A stretch of 53,081 nt of DNA from Treponema sp. (lineage in GTDB: Bacteria; Spirochaetota; Spirochaetia; Treponematales; Treponemataceae), in the NCBI GenBank assembly GCA_016294035.1, contig JAEDCT010000014.1, forward strand, positions 1 to 53,081, read 5' to 3'. Positions 43,967-52,631 of the stretch are shown here, one piece after another (the stretch's first letter is position 1; each line of letters opens with the position of its first letter). Made by a program: the position numbers and the translations under genes. A model generated the notes under the pieces. The model was not told the origin of the DNA, made no database searches, and saw only the letters and a list, made by a program, of their open reading frames with translations.

Positions 43967-45253
43967 ATGGATCAAGCACCTAACATTGACATTTTAGACG
44001 AAGTACCTCATCATAGAAAAGAATTCATAACCAAAATGGAGCAGCAGCTACGAGAAATCAAGGACGTTGACATTCTTCTTGAATGCATCCTGACTTGCGC
44101 CCGAAAAATCGTAAATGCCGATGCAGGATCCATCTATGAATATGACAGAACAGAAAACAAGCTGTGGATTCGCTACAGTCAGAATGATACCCTTCAGAAA
44201 AAGCTCAATCCAGGTGAAAAGCTTCCATACACATCATTCTATCTGGTACCTACACCGGAATCTATCTCAGGATATTGCGTTATTTCCAAGAAAAACATCA
44301 ACATACCCGATGTATACAACATGCCTGAATTTATGGATGAGGAAAACAAAATTCCACGCCCATTCGAATTCAACAAGGCCAACGATCAGAAAACACACTA
44401 CAAGACTGAATCAATGCTTACAATTCCACTGATCATGACAAATGGCTCAGTATTGGGAGTTCTTCAGATAATCAACCCAAAGGACAGCGAAGGAAACACC
44501 GTAAAATTCGACAAGGACTCCGAGTTCTACATTTCCCAGTTTGCCGCAAAGGTTGGTTCAATCTACGAATACGCATACCTTACAAGACAAAACCTTGACA
44601 GACTTGTAAAAATGGCCGGATTCAGAGACCCGCGAGAAACCGGAACCCACGTTGAGCGAGTATCACGATTCTCACTTGAAATCTATGACCGATATGCATC
44701 AAACAAAAACATACCTCAGAGAGAACGCGATTTATTCCGAGACAATCTTAAGCTCGCATCAAGATGCCATGATGTAGGAAAAGTTGCCGTTCCAGACAAG
44801 ATTCTAAAAAAAGCCGGAATTCTTGACGACGACGAACGAGACATCATGAAGGGACACACATGTGTTGGCGCCCAGCTTTTTACCCCAACTGAAAATGACC
44901 TTGACAAAATGGCCAGGGATGTTTGCCTTCATCACCACGACAGATGGGACGGCGGAAACAAGGGATACCCTGGAGATTACAACTACATGGACTACGTTCC
45001 GGAAACAAAGATGCCCCATGAAGCACCTCAGGCTCTGGCCGGAGAAGCAATTCCTCTGGCAGCTCGAATCGTTGCAATAGCAGATGTGTATGATGCATTA
45101 AGACACAGACGATGCTACAAAGCCGAATGGACTGTTGACGATACTTTCAGGGAAATGGAAAACGAAAAGGGAAAGCAATTCGATCCAGACCTCATTGATG
45201 CATTCCTGCAAATCAGGGATCGACTTGAAACAATAAACTCAGCCATCAGCTAA
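43967..45253 (+). CDS. GAF-HD-GYP cyclic-di-GMP phosphodiesterase
   Basis: A 428-residue cytoplasmic protein. Residues about 25-200 form a GAF domain (ARKIVNADAGSIYEYD, MLTIPLIMTNGSVLGVLQIINP). Residues about 215-420 form an HD-GYP domain: THVERVSRFS, HDVGKVAVPDKILKK (HD metal pair), KGHTCVGAQL, HHHDRWDGGNKGYPG (the GYP motif) and IADVYDALRHRR. All metal residues and GYP are intact, so it should hydrolyse c-di-GMP (or a related cyclic dinucleotide). The ligand of the GAF domain is unknown. No receiver domain is attached. No good Shine-Dalgarno is visible before the ATG. Confidence 0.92.
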   Translation: MDQAPNIDILDEVPHHRKEFITKMEQQLREIKDVDILLECILTCARKIVNADAGSIYEYDRTENKLWIRYSQNDTLQKKLNPGEKLPYTSFYLVPTPESISGYCVISKKNINIPDVYNMPEFMDEENKIPRPFEFNKANDQKTHYKTESMLTIPLIMTNGSVLGVLQIINPKDSEGNTVKFDKDSEFYISQFAAKVGSIYEYAYLTRQNLDRLVKMAGFRDPRETGTHVERVSRFSLEIYDRYASNKNIPQRERDLFRDNLKLASRCHDVGKVAVPDKILKKAGILDDDERDIMKGHTCVGAQLFTPTENDLDKMARDVCLHHHDRWDGGNKGYPGDYNYMDYVPETKMPHEAPQALAGEAIPLAARIVAIADVYDALRHRRCYKAEWTVDDTFREMENEKGKQFDPDLIDAFLQIRDRLETINSAIS

Positions 45254-45267
45254 AATACAAAATAAAA

Positions 45268-45711
45268 CTACAAAAGGCTCTCAATGGCTTCGAGAAAATT
45301 TCTTGAATCCTTAGAACCGTAGTTCCTCATCTTGCCCCCAGTTGCAACCCCGAGACTTTTCATCATGAGCGAATAATTTCTCTCCTCTATCAAATCATCA
45401 ATATTCTTTCTATCAAACAAAATTCCCTTGTCGTTGAGAGCATGTATGTTTTTGTCTACAAGTCTTTTTGCCAGAAGCAAATCCCTGGTTACAACAATGT
45501 CTTCTGAGCGACATTCACTGACAATCAAGTCATCTGCACTGTCAGCACCATCCGGACAAATTTTCATCTCAAACAAAGATGATTCTATAGAAAAAGGAAT
45601 GTTTCTGTTTGCATAGAAAAGAAGAGGAATTCCAAGGGAAATAGATTTTTCTTCCAGAATCAGCCTGGCTTCCCTTGCACAAGAATCAGCATCAACAAGG
45701 AAACGAATCAA
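45268..45711 (-). CDS. YaiI/YqxD family protein (DUF188)
   Basis: A 147-residue protein of the YaiI/YqxD family. The N-terminal FLVDADSC motif, VVTRDLLLAKRLVDK and the ALNDKGILFDRKNID segment are typical and resemble a PIN-like nuclease fold with acidic residues. The biochemical role is not established. The start is TTG at 45711, whose TTGA overlaps the zapA stop, so it is coupled to zapA. Last gene of the infC operon. Confidence 0.85.
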   Translation of the reverse strand: MIRFLVDADSCAREARLILEEKSISLGIPLLFYANRNIPFSIESSLFEMKICPDGADSADDLIVSECRSEDIVVTRDLLLAKRLVDKNIHALNDKGILFDRKNIDDLIEERNYSLMMKSLGVATGGKMRNYGSKDSRNFLEAIESLL

Positions 45712-46010
45712 TCAAGAACCCCGTCAATTTTCTCAATGAGACTCTGGGTAATAATTTCTGCCTGCCTCAATTCTGAATTATCAAGATTAGAAGAAAGAAT
45801 AAAGTTTTTCTGCTTTTCCTTGTACAACTCATCCACAAGAGTAATACCTGCAAGAATGGAAATTTTCATCGGATCCTGAAGATTTGTGGATTTTTTTATG
45901 GTTGATGTGATTTCTTTATAGTAGGAAGAAAGTTTTTCAAGGTACTCATCATCCTCGTCTGCCTGTGCAGAAAATGAAGTACCCAAAACATCAATGACAA
46001 GTTTTCCCAC
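45708..46010 (-). CDS. zapA: Cell division protein ZapA
   Basis: A 100-residue protein that fits ZapA in size and pattern: an N-terminal beta region (LVIDVLGTSFSAQADEDDEYLEKLSSYYKEI) and a long C-terminal helix (about 55-98) for dimerization. ZapA bundles FtsZ filaments. It starts at GTG 46010, 14 bases downstream of the coiled-coil gene stop, with only a weak GGGG upstream. The neighbour looks like ZapB, its usual partner, strengthening the call. Confidence 0.82.
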   Translation of the reverse strand: MGKLVIDVLGTSFSAQADEDDEYLEKLSSYYKEITSTIKKSTNLQDPMKISILAGITLVDELYKEKQKNFILSSNLDNSELRQAEIITQSLIEKIDGVLD

Positions 46011-46024
46011 TTACCGACCCCGAA

Positions 46025-46525
46025 CTAGAAAATGTCAAACTGACCGTTAAGTGATGAATTATTTTCAGACACAACTTCATCCTTCTGCTCAAACTCAAAA
46101 GATTCTTCTTCTGGAGCAATCTGTGTCTGTGACTCCGGCTCAATTTCATTTTCCTGAATCGATTTTGATTCAGCAACTGGCGGTTGAACCGGTTCTGATT
46201 CAACATCTGAGACTTCATGAGAAACCAGGTGTGAATTAGAAACTGAATTAACATTTGAATCATCCCGACTCAGGATTGAATCCTGAACTGCATCAAGACG
46301 ATTCAATGTTTCAAGAATGCTCTGCTCGATCTTGGTCTGTGTGTCTTCAAGAGTAGAAACCAACTCCGTTTTTTCAGAAATCGCTTTTGTGAGCTCGGCG
46401 CATTTACTACGTAAAGCATCGTTTTCTGATTCAAGCTGCATAACCCTTTCGTTGAGAGAAGTGATTTTTTTGACAGCTGTTTCAACCTTTTCCTGAAGAA
46501 GAAGAACTTGATCGAGCGTAACCAT
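46025..46525 (-). CDS. ZapB-like coiled-coil protein
   Basis: A 166-residue protein. Residues about 1-85 form a continuous coiled coil (LLQEKVETAVKKITSLNERV, QLESENDALRSKCAEL) much like ZapB. Residues 86-166 are acidic, Ser/Gln/Glu rich and probably disordered, ending in NGQFDIF. The conserved C-terminal tip could be a partner-binding peptide. It sits between rplT and zapA, 2 bases after rplT, which supports a divisome role; no enzymatic motif. The ZapB assignment rests on coiled-coil structure and location, not on conserved sequence. Confidence 0.65.
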   Translation of the reverse strand: MVTLDQVLLLQEKVETAVKKITSLNERVMQLESENDALRSKCAELTKAISEKTELVSTLEDTQTKIEQSILETLNRLDAVQDSILSRDDSNVNSVSNSHLVSHEVSDVESEPVQPPVAESKSIQENEIEPESQTQIAPEEESFEFEQKDEVVSENNSSLNGQFDIF

Positions 46526-46527
46526 TT

Positions 46528-46887
46528 TTATGCCTTCAATGCATTCTTGGCAACTTCAATAACTGCCTTGAATGCTGTTGGATCTTCTACAGCCATGTTG
46601 CTCAAAGCCTTGCGGTTAAGAGTAACTCCAGCCTTTGTAAGACCATCGATAAAACGGCTATAAGTCATTCCTTCTGGACGAACTGCTGCGTTAATACGAG
46701 CAATCCAGAGACTGCGGTAATCACGCTTCTTGAGCTTGCGTCCTGAGTATGCGTGGTCAAGTGCCTTAACTACTGCATCTTTTGCTGGCTTATAATTTGA
46801 CTTTCTGTCGCCCTTAAAACCCTTAGCAAGCTTCAAGATCTTTACGCGACGGTTCTTTCTTTTTGCTCCATCTACTGCTCTAGACAT
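46528..46887 (-). CDS. rplT: 50S ribosomal protein L20
   Basis: A 119-residue L20: basic N-terminal extension (MSRAVDGAKRKNRRVKILKLAKGF) and the C-terminal globular domain (RSLWIARINAAVRPEGMTYSRFI, NRKALSNMAVEDP). It binds 23S rRNA early in 50S assembly. AGGAG lies 8 bases upstream. Standard infC-rpmI-rplT order. Confidence 0.98.
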   Translation of the reverse strand: MSRAVDGAKRKNRRVKILKLAKGFKGDRKSNYKPAKDAVVKALDHAYSGRKLKKRDYRSLWIARINAAVRPEGMTYSRFIDGLTKAGVTLNRKALSNMAVEDPTAFKAVIEVAKNALKA

Positions 46888-46908
46888 AGTTTAAACTCCT
46901 AAAAAAAA

Positions 46909-47109
46909 TTAACCGTAAGGAAGCTGCTGCTTGCGGATTCTTGCTGCTGAATCTTCTGAAAGTATTCCAGCATGGCGAAGATGCATCTTTCTCTTTGGTG
47001 ATCTCTTTGTCAAAATATGACGAAGATTCATTTTCTTGTACTTTACCTTTCCAGTACCTGTTAAAGAAAAGCGCTTTGCAGCTGCCTTCTTTGTTTTCAT
47101 CTTAGGCAT
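46909..47109 (-). CDS. rpmI: 50S ribosomal protein L35
   Basis: A 66-residue basic protein with typical L35 features: MPKMKTKKAAAKRFSLTGTG at the N terminus, then KMNLRHILTKRSPKRKMHLR. It lies 15 bases after infC and 21 bases before rplT. Confidence 0.98.
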   Translation of the reverse strand: MPKMKTKKAAAKRFSLTGTGKVKYKKMNLRHILTKRSPKRKMHLRHAGILSEDSAARIRKQQLPYG

Positions 47110-47124
47110 AGTAATAACCTCGTT

Positions 47125-47718
47125 TTAGTTTTTCTGATCGTTTTCAACAGCCTCAGATTCTGCTGCTGCTTCTTTCGAAGCTGGTTTCTGCTTTGACTTT
47201 GAAACCTTGGATGCAAGTGTCATTGACATGAATCGGCCTTCCATGGCGGCAGGCTTTTCAATGGCATAAGATCCTTCTTCAAGTCTCTTCTCAACCTCTT
47301 TCAGGACATCAAAACCGAGCTCGGTATGAGCAAGTTCACGACCGCGAAAACGAATCGTAACCTTTACCTTATCGCCCTCGTTCAAGAATTCCTGAACATG
47401 CTTTGCTTTAGTGTCAAGGTCGCCTGAACCGATTTTTGGCTGCATGCGAATTTCCTTAAGCTTAAGTACTTTCTGGTTCTTCTTGGAGTCACGGAGTTTT
47501 TTCTCCTGTTCGAACTTGTACTTTCCAAAGTCCAATATTTTACATACCGGTGGATTTGCATTTGGCGAAACTTCAACAAGGTCAAGGTCCAAATCCCTTG
47601 CCATTCTGAGGGCTTCTACAGTCGGAACAATTCCTTTCTGTTCACCTTCATCGTCAATGAGTCTGATCTCACGTACGCGAATCTGTTCATTTACGCGCAT
47701 TCCCTTATTGTCTGCCAA
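47125..47718 (-). CDS. infC: Translation initiation factor IF-3
   Basis: A 197-residue IF-3. N domain (RVNEQIRVREIRLID, GIVPTVEALRMARDLDLDLVEV), linker (YKFEQEKKLRDSKKNQ), C domain (KEIRMQPKIGSGDLDTKAKHVQEFL) and an Ala/Glu/Lys-rich tail beyond the usual 180 residues. IF-3 checks start codons and prevents subunit joining. The start is TTG at 47718, 4 bases after a full AGGAGG; an in-frame ATG six codons later is the alternative. Non-ATG starts on infC are well known (AUU in E. coli) and underlie autoregulation; whether UUG serves that here is not known. First gene of the operon running to the YaiI gene. Confidence 0.96.
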   Translation of the reverse strand: MADNKGMRVNEQIRVREIRLIDDEGEQKGIVPTVEALRMARDLDLDLVEVSPNANPPVCKILDFGKYKFEQEKKLRDSKKNQKVLKLKEIRMQPKIGSGDLDTKAKHVQEFLNEGDKVKVTIRFRGRELAHTELGFDVLKEVEKRLEEGSYAIEKPAAMEGRFMSMTLASKVSKSKQKPASKEAAAESEAVENDQKN

Positions 47719-47864
47719 TGATCCTCCTAGAGTATGTAAATACTCGAATTAAAGCATATATGTCATTTTAGCAGATTTCTCAACATAATGTCTATAGCGA
47801 AACAATAAAATCAAAGCAACATCAAAAAAAACTATTTTCATGTACCCACCATAACAGACTTCAA

Positions 47865-47893
47865 TTGAGTTCAAGAAACAAATCTGATATATT
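47865..47893 (+). promoter_or_regulatory. Promoter of the adenylate cyclase gene
   Basis: TTGAGT (47865-47870), a 17-base spacer, TATATT (47888-47893). The ATG lies 11 bases after the -10, leaving only about 5 bases of leader and no Shine-Dalgarno. Confidence 0.5.
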
Positions 47894-47904
47894 CTATATT
47901 AGTT

Positions 47905-50496
47905 ATGAAATTATCATCAAAAATAATCCTGCCGCTGATTTGTGTCAGCATTTCTTTTCTATCATTAAACTGGACCATGGCCGACAGAAAAATCATGGAT
48001 CAATTCCAGAAAACACTGCCTCCCCTAAAGGAATCAGATGAAGTAACACTCATAAATATAGACGACAATACAATTGAAAACCTGCACAGCTACCCTCTTC
48101 CCCGGGATTTGTACGCAGAACTTCTCACCACCCTGAAGGAACTGGGAGCCGAATCCGTTGTGTTTGATATTGCTTTCCTTGAAAAAAGTCCGGAATTCAC
48201 AAACCAAGACTACATAAAAAAACAGCTTCCGCAAATCATAGCAAGAACAATGGATCAGATGGAATTCACTGATGAATCACGAAACGAGGCAAAGGAACTG
48301 ATACTTGAAAGCCTTAAGAATTCATCAAAAAATCCGGACGATGAATTTTCAAAGGCACTTAAAATCACCAAAGACTCCTACCTAGCACTTGTAATGGAAG
48401 ATACAGCTGAGACTTCCGATAAAAACAAGGGAACTCCCATAAACATTGCCGACAGCACCAGCGATACCCTGACAAAAAGCTATGGATCATTAACACTCCC
48501 CCTGGAACAGTTCGTGCAGTCAAGTGCCTCACAGGGATTTGTCAACTCATACCCGGACAAAGACGGCTACAGAAGATCAATGGAGCTGTTTGCCACCTAC
48601 AACGGAAACTACTACGGACAGCTGATTGTGCCCCCGATTTTACAGAAACTGAAGAACCCTTCAATAAAAATAACTGACAGGGAAATCATTCTCAAGGATG
48701 CCATAATATCAGGTGTCAAGCACGACATTAAAATTCCCAGAAACGAAGAAGGCCGCATCATCCTGAAATACCCGCACAAAAAATACGAGGAATACAACAA
48801 CCTGTCAGCATGGAACATATTCAGAATCCACATGCTTGAAAAAAACATTGTTTCATACCTGAAATCCATGGAGGACTACGGACTTCTAGACCTGATTCCG
48901 GCATACAGGAAATCCCCTCTCGAAATTTACTGTCAGTCAGAAAAATCCATTGAGACAGACTTCAAGGCCTTCATCAGACTAAAAAAGGATTTCATCGAAC
49001 AAACAAAAAGGCTGACCGATGAAAGCTACATAAAAAAAGTCATGGAACTGGCCCAGGATGATCAGGAAGCCCTGGCATTCATGGAACAAACATTCAAGGA
49101 TCTTGAGGCACTGATAACTGAATACGAAAACAGCAGAAATGACATCAGCAAAAAAATTGACAAATCCATGTGCATAATCGGAGTTTGTGCAACCGGAACC
49201 ACGGATACGGGACTCAACCTATACGAGGAGTCTTATCCAAATGCCGGAATCCACGCAACACTCAGCAACATGATTCTCTCACAGGACTTTATTGACGACT
49301 GTCCTTGGTGGATAAGCCTATTGATTTCCATGGCAGCATCAATGACTTACATATTTGCAATCAAAAACAAAAGCACGGTAAAGCAGCTACTCTCAGGACT
49401 GATTATGCTTGCACTGCTGACATCAGTGCTGTGGGCTTTCTTTCTTATCACAAAAATATATCCTGGAACTGCAGTTCCTTTCACATCTCTATCCCTTACA
49501 TTCATATCTTCGGCAGCCATGGGATACATAACGGAAAGCAAGGAGAAAAAATTCATTACCGGTGCTTTCAGTCAGTGTCTTTCCAAAAACGTAGTATCTG
49601 ACATAATCGCAAACCCATCAAACCTCAAGCTGGGAGGAATCAGCAGGGAAATGACAGCCATCTTTACTGACATACAGGGATTCTCCACATTCAGTGAAAT
49701 GCTGAATCCGTCGCAGCTGGTTGAACTTCTCAATTTTTACCTTACCAAAATGTCAGACATAATAATGGAAGAACGAGGAACAATAGACAAATACGAGGGA
49801 GACGCAATAATAGCTTTCATGGGAGCACCTCTTGAAATGCCAGACCATGCACAAAGAGCATGCAGGTCAGCAATAAAAATGAAGAGAGCCGAAAAACTCA
49901 TGAATCATCAGATTCAGGAAATTTCAAAACATCCAAGAGACGAAAAAATGAAACCGGAACTATACCAGGCATTCAGGATTCTCACGGAAAACAAAAAAAG
50001 CATCTACACAAGAATCGGAATTAACTCCGGCGACATGGTTGCAGGATTCATGGGAAGCGACAAAAAGAAAAATTACACAATGATGGGCAACAATGTGAAC
50101 CTTGCATCAAGACTTGAAGGTGTTAACAAGCAGTACCAGACAGGAGGAATCCTCATAAGCGAAAAAACAAGAAAACTGATAGGATCTGATTTTGTAGTGA
50201 GAACACTTGACACAGTCAGAGTCGTTGGAATCACAAAGCCCATACGATTATATGAACTATTGGACGAATCAGCAAACGCAACACCGGACCTGTTGAGACG
50301 GACTGCAAAATGGGAACAGGCAATGAAGTTTTTTGAGGACAGGGAATACAAAAAAGCCCAGGAAATGTTCCTAACCCTGACTAGGGAATCCCCATCAGAC
50401 AACGTAGCTAAATTCTACGAAAAGCGCAGCAATTTAATGATGGAAAAGCCATTCCCGCAAGATTGGGACGGAGTTTTCAACCTGACTGAAAAATAA
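47905..50496 (+). CDS. CHASE2-domain adenylate/guanylate cyclase
   Basis: An 863-residue membrane enzyme. An N-terminal transmembrane helix (about 5-24) precedes a periplasmic CHASE2 sensor domain (about 30-470; DNTIENLHSYPLPRD, AESVVFDIAF, then SQGFVNSYPDKDGYRRS and ITDTGLN-like GTTDTGLN). Two to three transmembrane helices follow (about 472-555), then a class III cyclase domain (about 585-780): FTDIQGFSTFSE (metal Asp), KYEGDAIIAFMG, RIGINSGDMVAGFMGS, NYTMMGNNVNLASRLEG. The metal aspartates and the MGNNVNLASRLE block are intact. A short TPR-like tail ends the protein. It should make cAMP in response to an extracytoplasmic signal; the substrate-specifying residues were not analysed. Confidence 0.93.
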   Translation: MKLSSKIILPLICVSISFLSLNWTMADRKIMDQFQKTLPPLKESDEVTLINIDDNTIENLHSYPLPRDLYAELLTTLKELGAESVVFDIAFLEKSPEFTNQDYIKKQLPQIIARTMDQMEFTDESRNEAKELILESLKNSSKNPDDEFSKALKITKDSYLALVMEDTAETSDKNKGTPINIADSTSDTLTKSYGSLTLPLEQFVQSSASQGFVNSYPDKDGYRRSMELFATYNGNYYGQLIVPPILQKLKNPSIKITDREIILKDAIISGVKHDIKIPRNEEGRIILKYPHKKYEEYNNLSAWNIFRIHMLEKNIVSYLKSMEDYGLLDLIPAYRKSPLEIYCQSEKSIETDFKAFIRLKKDFIEQTKRLTDESYIKKVMELAQDDQEALAFMEQTFKDLEALITEYENSRNDISKKIDKSMCIIGVCATGTTDTGLNLYEESYPNAGIHATLSNMILSQDFIDDCPWWISLLISMAASMTYIFAIKNKSTVKQLLSGLIMLALLTSVLWAFFLITKIYPGTAVPFTSLSLTFISSAAMGYITESKEKKFITGAFSQCLSKNVVSDIIANPSNLKLGGISREMTAIFTDIQGFSTFSEMLNPSQLVELLNFYLTKMSDIIMEERGTIDKYEGDAIIAFMGAPLEMPDHAQRACRSAIKMKRAEKLMNHQIQEISKHPRDEKMKPELYQAFRILTENKKSIYTRIGINSGDMVAGFMGSDKKKNYTMMGNNVNLASRLEGVNKQYQTGGILISEKTRKLIGSDFVVRTLDTVRVVGITKPIRLYELLDESANATPDLLRRTAKWEQAMKFFEDREYKKAQEMFLTLTRESPSDNVAKFYEKRSNLMMEKPFPQDWDGVFNLTEK

Positions 50497-50508
50497 CCAT
50501 TCACAAAG

Positions 50509-50544
50509 TGACTTGCAGGCTATTTAGAAGCAGTCATTTTTTTT
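50509..50544 (+). terminator. Terminator of the adenylate cyclase gene
   Basis: TGACTTGC (50509-50516) pairs with GCAGTCA (50530-50536) with one bulged base, then eight T. It sits 12 bases after the cyclase stop. Confidence 0.7.
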
Positions 50545-50573
50545 CCATTGCAAAATAATTCATTTGACAAAAC

Positions 50574-50602
50574 CAATGTGTATAAATATAATATCAATGA
50601 TA
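50574..50602 (+). promoter_or_regulatory. Consensus sigma-70 promoter of flaA genes
   Basis: TTGACA (50574-50579), a 17-base spacer, TATAAT (50597-50602): both hexamers are perfect. The predicted start near 50609 gives a leader of about 97 bases, rich in A, ending in AAGGAG 7 bases before ATG. This is the strongest promoter I see in the window. Confidence 0.85.
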
Positions 50603-50705
50603 TTTTGCCGGAATAATCTATTCAGACAGAATATTAAACTTGCCGAAACTAAAAAAAAGATATTTCTATAAAAAAAAGAAATAATCGTATTCAAGGAGAT
50701 TTTGA

Positions 50706-51446
50706 ATGAAAAAGGGCGTAGTTATTTTAGGTTGCCTGATTCTTGGATTTGCATTCTGTGTTCCTGCAGTAGCTCAGCCAAGTGCTAAGGCTGTTGAAAC
50801 AATTCTTATCGATAATTTCGATACAGACCAGGAATGGGAATGGGGAGTTCAGTCAAGCCGTTTCTGTACAGAAGGATATCCAATCCTCAAGAAGTTTGAA
50901 GGTATTCCAAACTCTTTGATTCCTTACCACAAAGAATCAGACCCAACGGCAATGGTTCTTGGTACAAAGGTAAAGTTTGACCGCAAAGCTGACAACTGGT
51001 TCGAAGTATTTCCAAAGAAGGGAGACGCAAACTATGAAATTCCTTTCGTAGGAACAGTAACACAGATTGATTTCTGGGTTTGGGGTGCTAATTACAACTA
51101 TAATCTTGAAGTTCTCGTACGCGATGCAGACGGACGTGTAATTACACTCAAGTGTGGAAAGCTTACATTCCACGGATGGAGAAACGTAGTAATCAATGTA
51201 CCTGGATACATCAAGCAGCACTCTCGCATCCGCTCAGGACGCACAGACATGACATTTGTTGGATTCAGAATCCGCACAGATTCAAACGAAGCGGTTGATG
51301 ATTATGTAATTTATTTCGATCAGTTGAAGTACACAACAAACACACTTTCTAACGTTTACGACGGATACGCATTGAAGGATGCAGACTTTGGTGATTCTGA
51401 AAACAAGAGCGAAAGTTCATCAAGCAGCACTTCAGATGCAAAATAA
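50706..51446 (+). CDS. flaA: Flagellar filament outer layer protein FlaA (first copy)
   Basis: A 246-residue exported protein of the spirochaete FlaA family, which sheaths the periplasmic flagellar filament. A signal peptide (MKKGVVILGCLILGFAFC, cleavage near AVAQP at about 24) is followed by LIDNFDTDQEWEWGVQSSRF, then FVGTVTQIDFWVWGANYNY and HGWRNVVINVPGYIKQ. A Ser-rich tail (SENKSESSSSSTSD) ends the protein. AAGGAG lies just upstream and a perfect sigma-70 promoter precedes it, implying high expression. The second flaA gene follows after 18 bases. The pair corresponds to the two-gene FlaA arrangement known in treponemes. Confidence 0.93.
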   Translation: MKKGVVILGCLILGFAFCVPAVAQPSAKAVETILIDNFDTDQEWEWGVQSSRFCTEGYPILKKFEGIPNSLIPYHKESDPTAMVLGTKVKFDRKADNWFEVFPKKGDANYEIPFVGTVTQIDFWVWGANYNYNLEVLVRDADGRVITLKCGKLTFHGWRNVVINVPGYIKQHSRIRSGRTDMTFVGFRIRTDSNEAVDDYVIYFDQLKYTTNTLSNVYDGYALKDADFGDSENKSESSSSSTSDAK

Positions 51447-51464
51447 ATAAAAGGTGGAAGATAA

Positions 51465-52190
51465 ATGAAAAAGATTAGCTTTGCAATTTTAACATTGTCA
51501 GTATTTTTCGCAGCTTCTGTATTTGCACAGACCGATAGTTTGTCTGATCCAGATGCTTCAAACATCGGAAATGACAGTGCACGTCAGGCACTTCGTGAAG
51601 TAAGTGTTGAACGCTTCGAACGCGAAGGCTCATGGAATGTTCATATTTCACCTGACTATGGTGTAATCTCAGGACGTCTATTTGACGGATCTCCTGCAGC
51701 AAAAGAAGAACTCAATGACCCAAACAATAAACAGGCAGAAGACACAAAAGTTCTTGGTGTTAAGGTTGAATTCTTCCGCAGAGGAAAGAATGAGTTCTAT
51801 ATCACTTCAGCACGCCCAATTCCAATTGAAGGTGTAACAAAGACAGTTTCTGTCTGGGCATGCGGACGTAACATGGGACACCAGTTGTGGCTCCTTGTAC
51901 AGGATTACAATGGAAATAACTTTGAAATCTGGATGGGTTCTCTTGAATTCTCTGGATGGAAGAAGATTACAGCAGCTATACCACCTTCTCCAGATGGAGA
52001 ACATGGTATTGTTCAGCAGTCTGTATACCATGGAGACAAGCCAGGACTTCGCATTGTTGGATTCCGTGTAGATTGTAACCCAATGGAAGCTCGAGGTTCG
52101 TTTTATATGTACCTAGATGACATGCGCGCTGTTACTGATCTTTATGATCTTGAAAACCGCGATGAAGATGATATGATGGATAACTGGTAA
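51465..52190 (+). CDS. flaA: Flagellar filament outer layer protein FlaA (second copy)
   Basis: A 241-residue paralogue of the preceding gene. Signal peptide MKKISFAILTLSVFFAASVFAQ (cleavage at about 22), then the FlaA core: SWNVHISPDYGVISGRLFDG, ITSARPIPIEGVTKTVSVWACGRNMGHQLWLLVQDYNG and FSGWKKITAAIPPS, followed by GLRIVGFRVDCNP and YMYLDDMRA. An acidic C-terminal tail (DEDDMMDNW) replaces the Ser tail of the first copy. AGGTGG lies about 7 bases before the ATG. The core WAxGRNxGH region aligns with WVWGANYNY of the first copy, so the genes arose by duplication. A strong terminator follows. Confidence 0.93.
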   Translation: MKKISFAILTLSVFFAASVFAQTDSLSDPDASNIGNDSARQALREVSVERFEREGSWNVHISPDYGVISGRLFDGSPAAKEELNDPNNKQAEDTKVLGVKVEFFRRGKNEFYITSARPIPIEGVTKTVSVWACGRNMGHQLWLLVQDYNGNNFEIWMGSLEFSGWKKITAAIPPSPDGEHGIVQQSVYHGDKPGLRIVGFRVDCNPMEARGSFYMYLDDMRAVTDLYDLENRDEDDMMDNW

Positions 52191-52210
52191 TATACTACCT
52201 GTAATCTGAA

Positions 52211-52241
52211 GGCGCTCTGAATTATCAGAGCGCCTTTTTTT
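52211..52241 (+). terminator. Terminator of the flaA operon
   Basis: A perfect 10-base stem (GGCGCTCTGA / TCAGAGCGCC) with ATTA loop at 52211-52234, followed by seven T. It lies 20 bases after the second flaA stop. Confidence 0.95.
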
Positions 52242-52276
52242 ACACAAATGACACTACCCTATGTGTTATTTCATTG

Positions 52277-52631
52277 TTATAGTGATCGATAGAGCCTTGC
52301 GGAGACTTTCTCCTTTTCTTTCGCAAGTATATTCCGCGCAAAATGAACCTTGCATCTCTGCAAGATTTTCTCAAGTCCGCGGTCCAGGAGTCTTTTGAAC
52401 CAAAAGATAAACCGTTCCGAGCCTTGTATCAAACCGGCGGATTCTGTAGCCGCACCGGTAACCTGTTCGGTTTTCTGAGTGAATCCCTTTTTCAGCTCCC
52501 GTTTTGTGTGCAACCTCAATTTCCATTAACTTGTCCATTACCCACTGAAGCATTTCAAGCATTGAATCTTTTGCTGTAACAAAATCCAGTAGTTTATTTG
52601 CGAAAAATATAGTATCGTCCTTCTTGGCCAT
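52277..52631 (-). pseudogene. IS256-family transposase remnant
   Basis: Two reading frames on the minus strand together spell parts of an IS256/Mutator-type transposase. The first (from ATG 52631) covers the N terminus: LMEIEVAHKTGAEKG and YRCGYRIRRFDTRLGTVYLLVQK, then stops at 52371. The other frame, from about 52380 leftwards, carries LQRCKVHFARNILAKEKEKV, which belongs to the middle of the protein, about 160 residues further on. The DDE residues are absent. So an internal deletion with frameshift and a truncated 3' end have left a dead copy. It keeps a normal ribosome binding site (AAAGGAAAAGACA). Element ends were not identified. Confidence 0.82.
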
